From Enterobacter chuandaensis (GTDB lineage Bacteria > Pseudomonadota > Gammaproteobacteria > Enterobacterales > Enterobacteriaceae): a DNA stretch of 64,000 nucleotides. Every line of letters starts with the position of its first letter. Positions within the stretch are counted from its first letter, which is position 1. Positions 44,810-55,616 of this stretch are shown here, one piece after another. The notes beneath the pieces are model-generated. The model was not told the origin of the DNA and did not search any database. It saw nothing but the letters and a program-made list of their open reading frames with translations. The stretch spans positions 1-64,000 of the forward strand of contig NZ_QZCS01000011.1 of NCBI RefSeq assembly GCF_003594915.1, read 5' to 3'. The position numbers were made by a program, and so were the translations under genes.

Positions 44810-46075
44810 GTGAAAAATAACGAACTGAACGATCGGCGTTTACAGGCGACGCCGCGCGGTATCGGCGTCATGTGTAACTTCTATGCCGATAAAGCCGAAA
44901 ACGCCACGGTGTGGGACGTGGAAGGCAACGAGTACATCGACTTCGCCGCCGGGATCGCGGTGCTGAATACCGGCCATCGCCATCCCAAAGTCATCTCCGC
45001 CATCGAAAAACAACTCCACGCCTTTACCCACACGGCCTATCAGATTGTGCCGTACGAGGGCTACGTGGCCCTTGCCGAGCGCATCAACCAGCGTGTGCCG
45101 ATTGACGGCCCTGCCAAAACCGCGTTCTTCTCGACGGGCGCTGAAGCGGTTGAAAACGCGGTCAAAATTGCCCGCGCGTACACCAGGCGCCCTGGCCTTA
45201 TCACCTTCGGCGGCGCGTTCCATGGCCGCACCTTTATGACCATGGCGCTGACCGGCAAGGTCGCACCGTATAAGCTGGGCTTCGGCCCGTTCCCCGGCTC
45301 GGTGTATCACGCGCAGTATCCGAACGATCTGCACGGCGTCAGCACGGCGGAAGCGTTGAAAAGCCTGGAACGCATCTTTAAGGCGGATATCGCCCCAGAC
45401 CAGGTGGCGGCCATTATTCTCGAACCGGTTCAGGGGGAGGGCGGTTTCAACATCGCGCCCGCTGATTTTATGCAGGCTCTGCGCGCCCTGTGCGATACCC
45501 ACGGTATTTTGCTGATTGCCGACGAGGTGCAAAGCGGCTTTGCCCGCACCGGCAAGCTGTTCTCGATGGAACACCACTGCGTGAAGCCGGACCTGATCAC
45601 CATGGCAAAAAGCCTCGCGGGCGGGATGCCGCTCTCTGCGGTATCGGGCCGTGCGGAGGTGATGGACGCCCCCGCGCCGGGCGGACTGGGCGGCACTTAC
45701 GCGGGTAACCCGCTGGCGATTGCCGCGGCCCACGCGGTGCTGGACGTGATTGACGAGGAAGATCTCTGCACGCGCTCGGCGCATCTCGGTCATCATCTTG
45801 TGGAAGTGCTTAACAAAGCGAAGGAAAACTGCCCGTTCATCGCCGACATCCGTGCCCAGGGCTCGATGGTGGCGGTGGAGTTTAACGATCCGCAATCCGG
45901 GCAACCGTCGCCGGAATTCACCCGCCAGGTGCAGGAGCGCGCGCTGAACGAGGGGCTGCTGCTCCTGAGCTGCGGCGTGTACGGCAACGTGATCCGCTTC
46001 CTCTATCCGCTCACTATCCCCGAAGCGCAGTTCCGTAAAGCGCTGGACATTATCTTCGCGTCGCTGACTCGTTAA
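44810..46075 (+). CDS. PuuE/GabT-type 4-aminobutyrate aminotransferase
   Basis: A class-III PLP aminotransferase of 421 residues. It resembles E. coli PuuE more than GabT (shared QATPRGIGVMCNFYA, TAYQIVPYE, YKLGFGPFPGSVYH), so the likely reaction is transfer of the amino group of 4-aminobutyrate to 2-oxoglutarate. Motifs: TGAEAVENAVKIAR (PLP phosphate), LIADEVQSGFARTG (Asp) and TMAKSLAGGMP (Schiff-base lysine). The GTG start follows CAGGGGGA; upstream codons were excluded because they read through the rpoH terminator. E. coli has no gene here. Adjacency to livJ suggests amino-acid metabolism, but GABA and branched-chain uptake are not obviously linked. Confidence 0.88.
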   Translation: MKNNELNDRRLQATPRGIGVMCNFYADKAENATVWDVEGNEYIDFAAGIAVLNTGHRHPKVISAIEKQLHAFTHTAYQIVPYEGYVALAERINQRVPIDGPAKTAFFSTGAEAVENAVKIARAYTRRPGLITFGGAFHGRTFMTMALTGKVAPYKLGFGPFPGSVYHAQYPNDLHGVSTAEALKSLERIFKADIAPDQVAAIILEPVQGEGGFNIAPADFMQALRALCDTHGILLIADEVQSGFARTGKLFSMEHHCVKPDLITMAKSLAGGMPLSAVSGRAEVMDAPAPGGLGGTYAGNPLAIAAAHAVLDVIDEEDLCTRSAHLGHHLVEVLNKAKENCPFIADIRAQGSMVAVEFNDPQSGQPSPEFTRQVQERALNEGLLLLSCGVYGNVIRFLYPLTIPEAQFRKALDIIFASLTR

Positions 46076-46272
46076 AGCCACCAGCCCGGCGGTAAATCCT
46101 GTCGGGCTTATCATATATTCATTTCAAATTAGCTATTCCAAAATCATAAAAATGGGGTATGTTTTAGCAGAGTATGCTGAAAAAGCGCGAACAGCACACC
46201 AATAACTGAAATAAAGCGCTGCACAACAACATCACAACAATCGTAATAACCATAATAATGGGGAATCTCAGG

Positions 46273-47373
46273 ATGAACATGAAGGATAAAGCGTTACTGG
46301 CAGGATGTATTGCGTTGGCATTCAGCACCATGGCGCAGGCAGACATAAAAGTGGCTGTGGTGGGCGCAATGTCCGGTCCGGTAGCACAGTACGGCGACCA
46401 GGAGTTTACGGGCGCTGAACAGGCGGTTGCAGACATTAATGCCAAGGGCGGCATCAAGGGCGAAAAACTGCAGATCGTAAAATACGATGATGCCTGTGAC
46501 CCGAAACAAGCGGTCGCGGTGGCGAACAAAGTGGTCAACGACGGGATCAAATACGTTATCGGTCACCTGTGTTCCTCTTCCACTCAGCCAGCGTCTGACA
46601 TCTACGAAGACGAAGGCATTCTGATGATCACCCCAGCGGCAACCGCACCAGAGCTGACCGCGCGTGGCTACAAGCTGACTCTGCGCACCACCGGTCTGGA
46701 CTCCGATCAGGGCCCAACGGCGGCTAAGTACATTCTGGAAAAAGTGAAGCCGCAGCGTATCGCGATTGTTCACGATAAACAGCAGTATGGCGAAGGTCTG
46801 GCCCGTGCAGTGCAGGACGGTCTGAAAAAAGGCAATGCCAACGTGGTCTTCTTTGACGGGATCACCGCCGGTGAGAAAGACTTCTCCACGCTGGTGGCGC
46901 GTCTGAAGAAAGAGAATATTGATTTCGTTTACTACGGCGGCTACCACCCGGAAATGGGCCAGATCCTGCGCCAGGCGCGTGCGGCAGGTCTGAAAACCCA
47001 GTTCATGGGGCCGGAAGGCGTGGCGAACGTCTCTCTGTCTAACATCGCGGGTGAATCTGCCGAAGGTTTGCTGGTGACCAAGCCGAAGAACTACGACCAG
47101 GTGCCTGCGAACAAACCTATCGTGGATGCCATCAAGGCGAAAAAACAGGATCCAAGCGGCGCGTTCGTCTGGACCACCTATGCGGCGCTCCAGTCTCTGC
47201 AGGCGGGTCTGAACCAGTCAGCCGATCCGGCTGAGATTGCTACCTGGCTGAAAGCCAACACGGTCGAAACCGTCATGGGGCCGCTGTCCTGGGATGCGAA
47301 AGGCGACCTGAAGGGCTTCGAGTTCGGCGTGTTTGACTGGCATGCCAACGGCACGGCGACTGACGCAAAATAA
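46273..47373 (+). CDS. livJ: Leu/Ile/Val-binding periplasmic protein LivJ
   Basis: LivJ binds Leu, Ile and Val for the LivHMGF importer. The start [17 protein letters not shown] follows a CAGGA site and gives 366 residues (E. coli 367). The signal peptide ends at TMAQA. The mature sequence, with [20 protein letters not shown] and [16 protein letters not shown], is almost identical to E. coli LivJ. It is monocistronic, convergent with panM, and is the paralogue of livK 900 bp downstream. Confidence 0.98.
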   Translation: MNMKDKALLAGCIALAFSTMAQADIKVAVVGAMSGPVAQYGDQEFTGAEQAVADINAKGGIKGEKLQIVKYDDACDPKQAVAVANKVVNDGIKYVIGHLCSSSTQPASDIYEDEGILMITPAATAPELTARGYKLTLRTTGLDSDQGPTAAKYILEKVKPQRIAIVHDKQQYGEGLARAVQDGLKKGNANVVFFDGITAGEKDFSTLVARLKKENIDFVYYGGYHPEMGQILRQARAAGLKTQFMGPEGVANVSLSNIAGESAEGLLVTKPKNYDQVPANKPIVDAIKAKKQDPSGAFVWTTYAALQSLQAGLNQSADPAEIATWLKANTVETVMGPLSWDAKGDLKGFEFGVFDWHANGTATDAK

Positions 47374-47408
47374 TGCTGGTGCGGGGTGAGGGCATCACCC
47401 CGCACACA

Positions 47409-47798
47409 TCAACTCTGGCGCTTCTCCCACCCGCTCTCCTGTGCCGTAAACCCTAACGCCTGCATAAACGCCGCCATCACGCCGCGGTCTTCCACGCCCA
47501 CGTCGGCCATCCACCAGGAGGTTACGCTCGGGTTTTCGCGGATCACTTCTTCAATCAAATACTGTCCGACCCCGCGACGACGGGTGACGTCGCGCACGCG
47601 CAGGGAATCCAGCGCCCCTTCCGTGCCGCTCAGGGTCACGCGAACGGCGGCCAGCAGGCGCTCGTTAAAGCGCGCGGCATAGATGCGGTGATTCTCGTCG
47701 ACGGCCAGCGACGAAGGGGAATATTCCGGCCAGATCTTGCCCAGGTCGATATGATCCTGGTCGCTAAAGGTCACCAGACGCACGATAGTCAGTTTCAT
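47409..47798 (-). CDS. panM: PanD maturation factor PanM
   Basis: PanM is a GNAT-fold protein that promotes self-cleavage of pro-PanD and, with coenzyme A, restrains pantothenate synthesis. The start MKLTIVRLVTFSDQD gives 129 residues (E. coli 127); a further ATG five codons earlier lacks a ribosome site. The acetyl-CoA-binding signature VTRRRGVGQYLIEEV and SWWMADVGVEDR are conserved. It lies between livJ and livK in the opposite direction, as in E. coli. Confidence 0.96.
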   Translation of the reverse strand: MKLTIVRLVTFSDQDHIDLGKIWPEYSPSSLAVDENHRIYAARFNERLLAAVRVTLSGTEGALDSLRVRDVTRRRGVGQYLIEEVIRENPSVTSWWMADVGVEDRGVMAAFMQALGFTAQESGWEKRQS

Positions 47799-48222
47799 TA
47801 GCAGCGTGTCCAAATCAAAAAGAGTACGGCCAGTGTACTCAATTTATTTGCTCAGGCGCTGTCTCTTTTTATTCCCATTTGCCAGGTGATTAGTTTTTTG
47901 GCAACGCAATGGGCAGTTTGAAAACACATGGATCGAAAAATAAGCAGAATTTTAACCTGAATGGTAGTGATTTATTCGGCGCATTGTGCCGTTATTTTAT
48001 GCTGCAAACTGCACTTTTATTTGTTTATCTCTGCCTTATTTCAGAATATTATCTTTGCTTAATCGCCTGAAAAATAGAGATTTTAGTCTGGTTTTTGACA
48101 AAAAACTGCGCTAAACCATTAAGGGCACTGGTAAAAATAGCGTTGTTCATTAAAAGTACAGAATGCTTTTTAACCATAATAAAACAAAATATAAACACGA
48201 CATCACGAATGGGGATTCTGAG
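47799..48222. promoter_or_regulatory. panM-livK divergent intergenic region
   Basis: About 420 bp of AT-rich sequence without a gene. It must carry the livK and panM promoters. In E. coli livK and livJ are repressed by Lrp with leucine and livKHMGF is attenuated; I could not locate a confident Lrp site. Short direct AT tracts (TTTTATTT, AAATAGAG) are seen, but no strong hairpin or ORF. Confidence 0.5.
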
Positions 48223-49332
48223 ATGAAAAGGAACGCGAAGACGTTAATCGCGGGGATGGTCGCACTGTCGATCTCGCATGCCGCTATGGCAGACGACATT
48301 AAAGTTGCGGTAGTGGGTGCGATATCCGGCCCTGTTGCCCAGTGGGGTGACATGGAGTTCAACGGCGCGCGTCAGGCCATCAAAGACATCAATGCTAAAG
48401 GCGGCATCAAAGGCGACAAGCTGGTAGGCGTGGAGTATGACGACGCCTGCGATCCGAAACAGGCCGTCGCGGTTGCCAACAAAATCGTCAACGACGGCAT
48501 CCAGTACGTCATCGGTCACCTGTGCTCATCCTCCACACAGCCCGCGTCTGATATCTACGAAGACGAAGGCATCCTGATGATCACCCCTGGCGCAACGAAC
48601 CCGGAGCTGACCCAGCGCGGCTACCAGCACATCATGCGTACCGCCGGTCTGGACTCCTCGCAGGGCCCCACCGCCGCCAAATACATCCTCGAAACCGTTA
48701 AGCCACAGCGCATTGCCATTATTCATGACAAACAGCAGTACGGCGAGGGCCTGGCGCGCTCCGTGCAGGACGGCCTGAAAAAAGGCGGCGCGAACATCGT
48801 CTTCTTCGACGGCATTACCGCCGGTGAGAAAGACTTTTCCGCGCTGATCGCTCGTCTGCAAAAAGAGAATATCGACTTCGTTTACTACGGCGGCTACTAC
48901 CCGGAAATGGGCCAGATGCTGCGCCAGGCGCGCGCAACCGGCCTGAAAACCCAGTTTATGGGGCCAGAGGGCGTGGGCAACGCCTCTCTGTCGAACATCG
49001 CAGGGGATTCTGCCGAAGGCATGCTGGTGACGATGCCAAAACGCTATGACCAGGATCCGGCGAACAAAGCTATCGTGGATGCGCTCAAGGCGCAGAAGAA
49101 AGATCCGAGTGGTCCGTACGTCTGGATCACCTATGCAGCCGTGCAGTCTCTGGCTACCGCGCTGGAGCGTACCGGCAGCAAAGAGCCGCTGGATCTGGTG
49201 AAAGATTTAAAAGCACACGGGGCGAACACCGTGATTGGGCCGCTGAACTGGGATGAGAAAGGCGATCTGAAGGGATTTGAGTTTGGTGTCTTTAAGTGGC
49301 ACGCCGACGGTTCGTCCTCGGTCGCCAAATAA
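48223..49332 (+). CDS. livK: Leucine-specific-binding periplasmic protein LivK
   Basis: LivK binds leucine for the same LivHMGF permease. The start [17 protein letters not shown] gives 369 residues, as in E. coli; upstream codons were dropped. The signal peptide ends at HAAMA. It is about 80 per cent alike to LivJ over the whole length, with differences such as [12 protein letters not shown] in place of [11 protein letters not shown]. First gene of livKHMGF; a GC-rich hairpin separates it from livH. Confidence 0.98.
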   Translation: MKRNAKTLIAGMVALSISHAAMADDIKVAVVGAISGPVAQWGDMEFNGARQAIKDINAKGGIKGDKLVGVEYDDACDPKQAVAVANKIVNDGIQYVIGHLCSSSTQPASDIYEDEGILMITPGATNPELTQRGYQHIMRTAGLDSSQGPTAAKYILETVKPQRIAIIHDKQQYGEGLARSVQDGLKKGGANIVFFDGITAGEKDFSALIARLQKENIDFVYYGGYYPEMGQMLRQARATGLKTQFMGPEGVGNASLSNIAGDSAEGMLVTMPKRYDQDPANKAIVDALKAQKKDPSGPYVWITYAAVQSLATALERTGSKEPLDLVKDLKAHGANTVIGPLNWDEKGDLKGFEFGVFKWHADGSSSVAK

Positions 49333-49340
49333 TTATCCCA

Positions 49341-49360
49341 CCGCCCGGCTCACCGGGCGG
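49341..49360 (+). terminator. GC-rich hairpin between livK and livH
   Basis: CCGCCCGG/CCGGGCGG with a CTCA loop, 9 bp after livK. No T run follows, so it likely protects the livK mRNA end and gives more LivK than permease. Confidence 0.7.
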
Positions 49361-49378
49361 GTATAAAAAGGTTTGCAT

Positions 49379-50305
49379 ATGTCCGAGCAGTTTCTCTATT
49401 TCCTGCAGCAGATGTTTAACGGCGTCACGCTGGGAAGCACTTACGCGCTGATTGCCATCGGCTATACGATGGTTTACGGCATTATCGGCATGATCAACTT
49501 CGCCCACGGCGAGGTGTACATGATCGGTAGCTACGTCTCCTTTATGATTATCGCCGCCCTGATGATGATGGGCATCGACAGCAGCTGGCTGCTGGTGGCC
49601 GCCGGGTTTGTCGGCGCGATTGTGATTGCCAGCGCCTACGGCTGGAGCATTGAGCGCGTGGCCTACCGGCCAGTGCGCAGCTCCAAGCGTCTGATTGCGC
49701 TCATCTCCGCCATCGGGATGTCCATTTTCCTGCAAAACTACGTCAGCCTGACCGAAGGCTCGCGCGACGTGGCGTTGCCAAGCCTGTTTAACGGCCAGTG
49801 GATTGTGGGGGCCAGCGAAAACTTCTCGGCCTCTATCACGACCATGCAGCTGGTGATTTGGGTCGTGACTTTTATCGCGATGCTGGCCCTGACGCTGTTC
49901 ATCCGTTACTCCCGCATGGGACGCGCCTGTCGCGCCTGCGCGGAAGACCTGAAGATGGCGAGCCTGCTCGGCATCAACACCGACCGCGTAATTGCGCTCA
50001 CCTTCGTGATCGGCGCGGCGATGGCTGCCGTCGCAGGTGTTCTGCTCGGCCAGTTCTATGGCGTGATCAACCCGTACATCGGCTTTATGGCCGGGATGAA
50101 AGCCTTCACCGCGGCGGTATTGGGCGGCATCGGCAGCATTCCGGGCGCGATGATCGGTGGCCTGATCCTGGGCGTGGCGGAAGCGCTCTCCTCGGCGTAT
50201 CTGAGCACGGAATATAAAGATGTGGTGTCGTTTGCCCTGCTGATTCTGGTTCTGCTGGTGATGCCTACCGGTATTCTGGGCCGTCCGGAGGTAGAGAAAG
50301 TATGA
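49379..50305 (+). CDS. livH: Branched-chain amino acid ABC transporter permease LivH
   Basis: LivH is one of two permease subunits of the high-affinity Leu/Ile/Val importer. The start [14 protein letters not shown] gives 308 residues, the E. coli length; a TTG two codons earlier was rejected. About eight helices are visible. The family motifs [21 protein letters not shown] (close to the start) and the ATPase-contacting loop [17 protein letters not shown] are intact. It overlaps livM by 4 bp. Confidence 0.98.
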   Translation: MSEQFLYFLQQMFNGVTLGSTYALIAIGYTMVYGIIGMINFAHGEVYMIGSYVSFMIIAALMMMGIDSSWLLVAAGFVGAIVIASAYGWSIERVAYRPVRSSKRLIALISAIGMSIFLQNYVSLTEGSRDVALPSLFNGQWIVGASENFSASITTMQLVIWVVTFIAMLALTLFIRYSRMGRACRACAEDLKMASLLGINTDRVIALTFVIGAAMAAVAGVLLGQFYGVINPYIGFMAGMKAFTAAVLGGIGSIPGAMIGGLILGVAEALSSAYLSTEYKDVVSFALLILVLLVMPTGILGRPEVEKV

Positions 50306-51579
50306 AACCGATGCATTTTGCAATGGCGCTGCTCTCTGCCGCCATGTTCTTCGTGCTGGCGGGCGTCTTTATGGGCGTCCAGTTAGGTCTGGACGGCACG
50401 AAGCTGGTGGTGGATACCGCCCCCGACATCCGCTGGCAGTGGGTGTTTATCGGCACCGCCGTGGTGTTCCTGTTCCAGCTGCTGCGCCCGCTGTTCCAGA
50501 AGACGCTGAAAAACGTCTCCGGGCCGAAGTTCGTGCTGCCGGCAATTGACGGCTCTACCGTTAAGCAGAAGCTGTTCCTCGTGGCGCTGCTGGTGGCCGC
50601 CGTGGCGTGGCCGTTTGTGGTGTCGCGTGGCACCGTGGATATCGCCACCCTGACCATGATTTATGTGATCCTTGGCCTCGGTCTGAACGTGGTCGTGGGG
50701 CTGTCTGGCCTGCTGGTGCTGGGCTACGGCGGCTTCTACGCCATCGGTGCCTACACCTTTGCGCTGCTGAACCACTATTACGGCCTCGGCTTCTGGACCT
50801 GTCTGCCGCTGGCGGGGCTGGTCTCTGCCGCCGCGGGCTTCCTGCTCGGCTTCCCGGTGCTGCGCCTGCGCGGTGACTACCTGGCGATTGTGACCTTAGG
50901 CTTCGGTGAAATCGTCCGTATCCTGCTGCTCAACAATACCGAAGTGACCGGCGGCCCGAACGGCATCAGCCAGATCCCGAAACCGACCTTCTTTGGCCTG
51001 GAGTTTAGCCGTACCGCTCGCGAAGGGGGCTGGGATACCTTCAGCAACTTCTTCGGCATCAAATATGACCCGTCCGACCGCGTGATCTGGCTTTACCTGG
51101 TGGCGCTGCTGCTGGTGGTGATTACCCTGTTCGTGATCAACCGTCTGCTGCGCATGCCGCTGGGCCGCGCGTGGGAAGCGCTGCGTGAAGATGAGATCGC
51201 CTGCCGCTCCCTGGGCCTGAACCCGACCCGCATCAAGCTGACCGCGTTTACCATCAGCGCCGCGTTTGCCGGTTTCGCCGGAACGCTGTTTGCCGCGCGT
51301 CAGGGCTTCGTTAGCCCGGAATCGTTCACCTTTGCCGAATCCGCCTTTGTGCTGGCGATTGTGGTGCTCGGCGGGATGGGATCGCAGTTCGCCGTGATCC
51401 TCGCGGCCATCCTGCTGGTGGTTTCGCGCGAGCTGATGCGCGATTTTAACGAATACAGCATGCTGATGCTGGGTGGTTTGATGGTGCTGATGATGATCTG
51501 GCGTCCGCAGGGCCTCCTGCCGATGACGCGTCCACAGCTGAAGCTTAAGAGTGCGGAAGCGAAAGGAGAGCAGGCATGA
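50302..51579 (+). CDS. livM: Branched-chain amino acid ABC transporter permease LivM
   Basis: LivM is the second Liv permease, 425 residues (E. coli 425). It has an N-terminal extension with two extra helices compared with LivH, then the core [25 protein letters not shown] and the loop [23 protein letters not shown] that engages LivG and LivF. The C-terminus is basic and soluble. The overlaps with livH and livG (4 bp each) imply coupled translation. Confidence 0.98.
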   Translation: MKPMHFAMALLSAAMFFVLAGVFMGVQLGLDGTKLVVDTAPDIRWQWVFIGTAVVFLFQLLRPLFQKTLKNVSGPKFVLPAIDGSTVKQKLFLVALLVAAVAWPFVVSRGTVDIATLTMIYVILGLGLNVVVGLSGLLVLGYGGFYAIGAYTFALLNHYYGLGFWTCLPLAGLVSAAAGFLLGFPVLRLRGDYLAIVTLGFGEIVRILLLNNTEVTGGPNGISQIPKPTFFGLEFSRTAREGGWDTFSNFFGIKYDPSDRVIWLYLVALLLVVITLFVINRLLRMPLGRAWEALREDEIACRSLGLNPTRIKLTAFTISAAFAGFAGTLFAARQGFVSPESFTFAESAFVLAIVVLGGMGSQFAVILAAILLVVSRELMRDFNEYSMLMLGGLMVLMMIWRPQGLLPMTRPQLKLKSAEAKGEQA

Positions 51580-52343
51580 GTCAGCCATTATTATCCGTTA
51601 ACGGCCTGATGATGCGTTTTGGCGGCCTGCTGGCAGTCAACAACGTGAATCTGGATCTGCACAAGAAAGAGATTGTCTCCCTGATTGGCCCGAACGGCGC
51701 GGGGAAAACCACGGTCTTCAACTGCCTGACCGGCTTCTACAAGCCGACGGGCGGCACCATCATGCTGCGCGACCAGCACCTTGAAGGGCTGCCGGGCCAG
51801 CAGATCGCCCGCATGGGCGTGGTGCGTACCTTCCAGCACGTGCGTCTGTTCCGCGAGATGACGGTGATTGAGAACCTGCTGGTGGCACAGCATCAGCAGC
51901 TAAAAACCGGGCTGTTCTCCGGCCTGTTGAAAACCCCGGCCTTCCGCCGCGCGCAGGAGGAGGCGCTCGACCGCGCCGCCACCTGGCTCGACCGTATCGG
52001 CCTGCTCCAGCACGCTAACCGTCAGGCCAGCAACCTGGCCTACGGCGATCAGCGTCGCCTGGAGATTGTGCGCTGCATGGTGACGCAGCCGGAAATCCTG
52101 ATGCTCGACGAACCGGCGGCGGGTCTTAACCCGAAAGAGACTAAAGAGCTGGACGAGCTGATTGCCGAGCTGCGCGATAGTCACGACACCACCATTCTGC
52201 TGATTGAACACGACATGAAGCTGGTGATGGGTATTTCGGACCGTATCTATGTGGTAAACCAGGGCACGCCGCTGGCAAACGGCACGCCGGAAGAGATCCG
52301 CAATAACCCGGACGTGATCCGCGCATACCTTGGTGAGGCATAA
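51576..52343 (+). CDS. livG: Branched-chain amino acid ABC transporter ATPase LivG
   Basis: LivG is one ATPase of the heterodimeric Liv motor, 255 residues. Walker [10 protein letters not shown] (about 38-46), the non-canonical LivG signature [15 protein letters not shown] in place of LSGGQ, and Walker [14 protein letters not shown] are as in E. coli. The start overlaps livM by ATGA and the ribosome site is AAAGGAGA. Confidence 0.98.
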   Translation: MSQPLLSVNGLMMRFGGLLAVNNVNLDLHKKEIVSLIGPNGAGKTTVFNCLTGFYKPTGGTIMLRDQHLEGLPGQQIARMGVVRTFQHVRLFREMTVIENLLVAQHQQLKTGLFSGLLKTPAFRRAQEEALDRAATWLDRIGLLQHANRQASNLAYGDQRRLEIVRCMVTQPEILMLDEPAAGLNPKETKELDELIAELRDSHDTTILLIEHDMKLVMGISDRIYVVNQGTPLANGTPEEIRNNPDVIRAYLGEA

Positions 52344-52344
52344 G

Positions 52345-53058
52345 ATGGAAAAAGCGATGTTAACGTTCGACAAGGTCAACGCGCACTACGGCAAGATCCA
52401 GGCGCTGCACGACGTCAGCCTGCACATCAATCAGGGTGAAATCGTCACCCTGATTGGTGCCAACGGCGCGGGTAAAACCACGCTGCTCGGCACCCTGTGC
52501 GGCGACCCGCGCGCCACCAGCGGGCGGATTGTGTTTGATGGCAAAGACATTACCGACTGGCAGACCGCCAGAATCATGCGCGAGGCGGTGGCGATTGTGC
52601 CGGAAGGGCGCCGCGTGTTCTCGCGTATGACGGTGGAAGAGAACCTGGCGATGGGCGGTTTCTTCGCCCATCGGGATGAATACCAGACCCGCATCAAGTG
52701 GGTATACGAACTCTTCCCGCGCCTGTGGGAGCGCCGCATCCAGCGTGCGGGCACCATGTCCGGCGGTGAGCAGCAGATGCTGGCAATTGGCCGCGCGCTG
52801 ATGAGCCAGCCGCGCCTGCTGCTGCTGGATGAACCCTCGCTCGGCCTTGCGCCGATCATCATTCAGCAGATCTTCGACACTATCGAGCAGTTGCGTAAAG
52901 AGGGGATGACCATCTTCCTCGTCGAGCAGAACGCCAACCAGGCGCTGAAGCTTGCTGACCGTGGCTACGTGCTGGAGAACGGCCGCGTGGTGCTGGAGGA
53001 TACCGGCGATGCACTGCTGGCGAACGAAGCGGTGCGGAGCGCGTACTTAGGCGGCTGA
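52345..53058 (+). CDS. livF: Branched-chain amino acid ABC transporter ATPase LivF
   Basis: LivF completes the Liv ATPase pair, 237 residues. Walker A GANGAGKTT (about 37-45), signature MSGGEQQMLAIGRAL and Walker B LLLLDEPSLGLAP are present. The ATG one base after the livG stop is preferred over an upstream GTG. As last gene of livKHMGF it is followed by a BIME. Confidence 0.98.
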   Translation: MEKAMLTFDKVNAHYGKIQALHDVSLHINQGEIVTLIGANGAGKTTLLGTLCGDPRATSGRIVFDGKDITDWQTARIMREAVAIVPEGRRVFSRMTVEENLAMGGFFAHRDEYQTRIKWVYELFPRLWERRIQRAGTMSGGEQQMLAIGRALMSQPRLLLLDEPSLGLAPIIIQQIFDTIEQLRKEGMTIFLVEQNANQALKLADRGYVLENGRVVLEDTGDALLANEAVRSAYLGG

Positions 53059-53070
53059 GCCGTCTGTATC

Positions 53071-53141
53071 GCCCGGTGGCGCTTACGCTTACCGGGCCTA
53101 CGGGATCGACCAGGCCGGGTAAGGCGAAGCCGCCACCCGGC
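53071..53141. repeat. BIME after livF
   Basis: GCCCGGTGGCGCTTACGCTT and an inverted copy ending in GAAGCCGCCACCCGGC followed by seven T. The T run suggests this BIME also ends livKHMGF transcription. Confidence 0.92.
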
Positions 53142-53192
53142 TTTTTTTTAACCCAACCCGCTTCACACAACCATCATCCCACTGACCTTTTG

Positions 53193-53243
53193 TTGTCACT
53201 TATCTGTAAACAAACAGTTATTTTTCTGTCATTCGAGCATGTC
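53193..53243 (+). promoter_or_regulatory. Tandem Pho boxes of the ugp promoter
   Basis: Five 7-bp units repeat every 11 bp: TTGTCAC (53193), CTGTAAA (53204), CAGTTAT (53215), CTGTCAT (53226) and GCATGTC (53237). This 11-bp phase is the PhoB signature. E. coli ugpB has the same region. A CATAAA -10 element follows near 53259-53264. Induction by phosphate starvation is expected. Confidence 0.85.
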
Positions 53244-53305
53244 ATGTTACCTCGCGAGCATAAAACGCGTGATATCGCGCATCCGGCACAATAAGAGAGA
53301 TGACA

Positions 53306-54622
53306 ATGACATCGTTACGACACACAGCTTTGGGTCTGGCACTAAGTCTGGCTTTTGCGACGAACGCAATGGCTGTGACCACCATTCCGTTCTGGCATTC
53401 CATGGAAGGGGAGTTGGGTAAAGAGGTTGACTCCCTGGCGCAGCGTTTCAACGACACCCACCCGGATTACAAAATTGTGCCGGTGTACAAAGGCAACTAC
53501 GAGCAGAGCCTGAGCGCGGGCATCGCCGCCTTCCGTACCGGCAACGCGCCGGCCCTGTTACAGGTTTACGAAGTGGGTACCGCCACCATGATGGCTTCCA
53601 AAGCCATCAAGCCGGTGTATGAAGTGTTCAAAGAGGCGGGTATCAACTTCGACGAATCGCAGTTTGTGCCGACCGTAGCGGGTTACTACACCGATTCCAA
53701 AACCGGCCATCTGCTGTCCCAGCCGTTTAACAGCTCCACGCCGGTGCTGTACTACAACAAAGACGCCTTCAAAAAAGCCGGTTTAGATCCGGAACAGCCG
53801 CCAAAAACCTGGCAGGACCTGGCTGAGTATACCGCGAAGCTGAAAGCGGCGGGCATGAAGTGCGGCTACGCCAGCGGCTGGCAGGGCTGGATCCAGATTG
53901 AAAACTTCAGCGCCTGGCACGGCCTGCCGGTTGCGACAAAAAACAACGGCTTCGACGGCACCGACGCGGTGCTGGAGTTCAACAAGCCGGAGCAGGTGAA
54001 GCACATCGCATTGCTGGAAGAACTCAACAAGAAGGGCGATTTCAGCTACTTCGGGCGTAAGGACGAATCCACCGAGAAGTTCTACAACGGCGACTGCGCC
54101 ATTACCACCGCCTCGTCCGGCTCGCTGGCGGATATCCGTCACTACGCCAAATTCAACTACGGCGTGGGCATGATGCCGTATGACGCCGACGTTAAGGGCG
54201 CGCCGCAGAACGCCATCATCGGCGGGGCGAGCCTGTGGGTGATGCAGGGTAAAGATAAGGGCACTTACAAAGGGGTGGCCGAGTTCCTCGACTTCCTGGC
54301 TAAGCCGGAAAACGCCGCCGAGTGGCACCAGAAGACTGGCTATCTGCCGATCACCAAAGCCGCGTACGACCTGACCCGCGAGCAGGGCTTCTACAGCAAG
54401 AACCCGGGCGCAGATATCGCGACGCGTCAGATGCTGAACAAGCCGCCGTTGCCGTTCACCAAGGGCCTGCGTCTGGGCAACATGCCGCAGATCCGCACCA
54501 TCGTGGATGAAGAGCTGGAAAGCGTCTGGACCGGGAAGAAAACGCCACAGCAGGCGCTGGACTCTGCGGTAGAGCGCGGCAATCAGCTGCTGCGCCGCTT
54601 TGAGCAGTCGACGAAATCGTAA
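53306..54622 (+). CDS. ugpB: Glycerol-3-phosphate-binding periplasmic protein UgpB
   Basis: UgpB binds sn-glycerol 3-phosphate and glycerophosphodiesters. The start [17 protein letters not shown] is preferred over an ATG two codons earlier, because GAGAG lies at proper distance and the length then equals E. coli (438). The signal peptide ends at TNAMA. The mature protein starts [17 protein letters not shown]. It is first in ugpBAECQ, separated from ugpA by a BIME. Confidence 0.98.
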   Translation: MTSLRHTALGLALSLAFATNAMAVTTIPFWHSMEGELGKEVDSLAQRFNDTHPDYKIVPVYKGNYEQSLSAGIAAFRTGNAPALLQVYEVGTATMMASKAIKPVYEVFKEAGINFDESQFVPTVAGYYTDSKTGHLLSQPFNSSTPVLYYNKDAFKKAGLDPEQPPKTWQDLAEYTAKLKAAGMKCGYASGWQGWIQIENFSAWHGLPVATKNNGFDGTDAVLEFNKPEQVKHIALLEELNKKGDFSYFGRKDESTEKFYNGDCAITTASSGSLADIRHYAKFNYGVGMMPYDADVKGAPQNAIIGGASLWVMQGKDKGTYKGVAEFLDFLAKPENAAEWHQKTGYLPITKAAYDLTREQGFYSKNPGADIATRQMLNKPPLPFTKGLRLGNMPQIRTIVDEELESVWTGKKTPQQALDSAVERGNQLLRRFEQSTKS

Positions 54623-54631
54623 TCGCTGAAA

Positions 54632-54707
54632 CGCCCGGTGGCGCTGCGCTTACCGGGCCTACGATGTGCCCCATGTAGGCCGGGTAAGGCGCAGCCGCCA
54701 CCCGGCA
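54632..54707. repeat. BIME inside the ugp operon (ugpB-ugpA)
   Basis: CGCCCGGTGGCGCTGCGCTT and an inverted copy ending in GCAGCCGCCACCCGGCA occupy the 106-bp ugpB-ugpA gap. As with malE-malF, it lies just after the binding-protein gene and may raise its mRNA level over the permeases. Confidence 0.93.
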
Positions 54708-54728
54708 TTGTTCAGGAATCAAATCTCA

Positions 54729-55616
54729 ATGTCCTCATCCCGTCCGGTGTTCCGTTCCCGCGGGCTGCCGTACCTGCTGGTCGCGCCGCAGCTGGTCATC
54801 ACCGTTATCTTCTTTATCTGGCCTGCGGGCGAAGCGCTGTGGTACTCGGTACAAAGCGTCGATCCGTTCGGGCTTTCCAGCCAGTTTGTCGGGCTGGACA
54901 ATTTCACTGCGCTGTTCCACGACAGCTACTACCTGGACTCCTTCTGGACGACGATGAAGTTCAGCGCCCTCGTAACCGTCAGCGGCCTTGTTGCCTCGCT
55001 GTTCTTCGCCGCGCTGGTGGATTACGTGGTGCGCGGCAGCCGTCTTTACCAGACGCTGATGCTGCTGCCTTACGCCGTGGCTCCCGCCGTCGCCGCCGTG
55101 CTGTGGATCTTCCTGTTTAACCCCGGACGCGGGTTGATTACGCATTTTCTGGCAGAGTTCGGCGTTGACTGGAACCACGCCCAGAACAGCGGTCAGGCGA
55201 TGTTCCTGGTGGTGTTCGCCTCGGTGTGGAAGCAGATCAGCTACAACTTCCTGTTCTTCTTTGCCGCGCTGCAGTCCATTCCGCGTTCGCTGGTGGAAGC
55301 CGCGGCAATTGACGGCGCAGGGCCCATTCGTCGCTTCTTCAGGCTGTCACTGCCGCTGATCGCCCCGGTGAGTTTCTTCCTGCTGGTGGTTAACCTCGTG
55401 TACGCCTTCTTCGACACCTTCCCGGTGATCGACGCGGCGACCGCAGGCGGCCCGGTACAGGCGACAACGACGCTGATCTACAAGATCTACCGCGAAGGTT
55501 TTGCGGGGCTGGATCTCTCCGCCTCTGCCGCCCAGTCGGTCGTGCTGATGTTCCTCGTCATCATCCTCACGGTGGTGCAGTTCCGCTATGTCGAAAGTAA
55601 GGTGCGCTACCAATGA
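54729..55616 (+). CDS. ugpA: Glycerol-3-phosphate ABC transporter permease UgpA
   Basis: UgpA is one permease of the UgpAEC2 importer, 295 residues as in E. coli. The start [12 protein letters not shown] is chosen; 21 codons upstream would run through the BIME. Six helices and the EAA loop [21 protein letters not shown] (about 200-220) are present. It overlaps ugpE by 4 bp. Confidence 0.98.
   Translation: MSSSRPVFRSRGLPYLLVAPQLVITVIFFIWPAGEALWYSVQSVDPFGLSSQFVGLDNFTALFHDSYYLDSFWTTMKFSALVTVSGLVASLFFAALVDYVVRGSRLYQTLMLLPYAVAPAVAAVLWIFLFNPGRGLITHFLAEFGVDWNHAQNSGQAMFLVVFASVWKQISYNFLFFFAALQSIPRSLVEAAAIDGAGPIRRFFRLSLPLIAPVSFFLLVVNLVYAFFDTFPVIDAATAGGPVQATTTLIYKIYREGFAGLDLSASAAQSVVLMFLVIILTVVQFRYVESKVRYQ

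Noticed and set aside
44840-46114. 424-codon open frame opposite the aminotransferase
   Set aside because: Antisense shadow; the opposite strand encodes an intact PLP enzyme with all motifs.
46273-49332. Recent tandem duplication of livJ and livK
   Set aside because: The two binding-protein genes are paralogues, but each is most like its own E. coli counterpart, so the duplication is old and shared.
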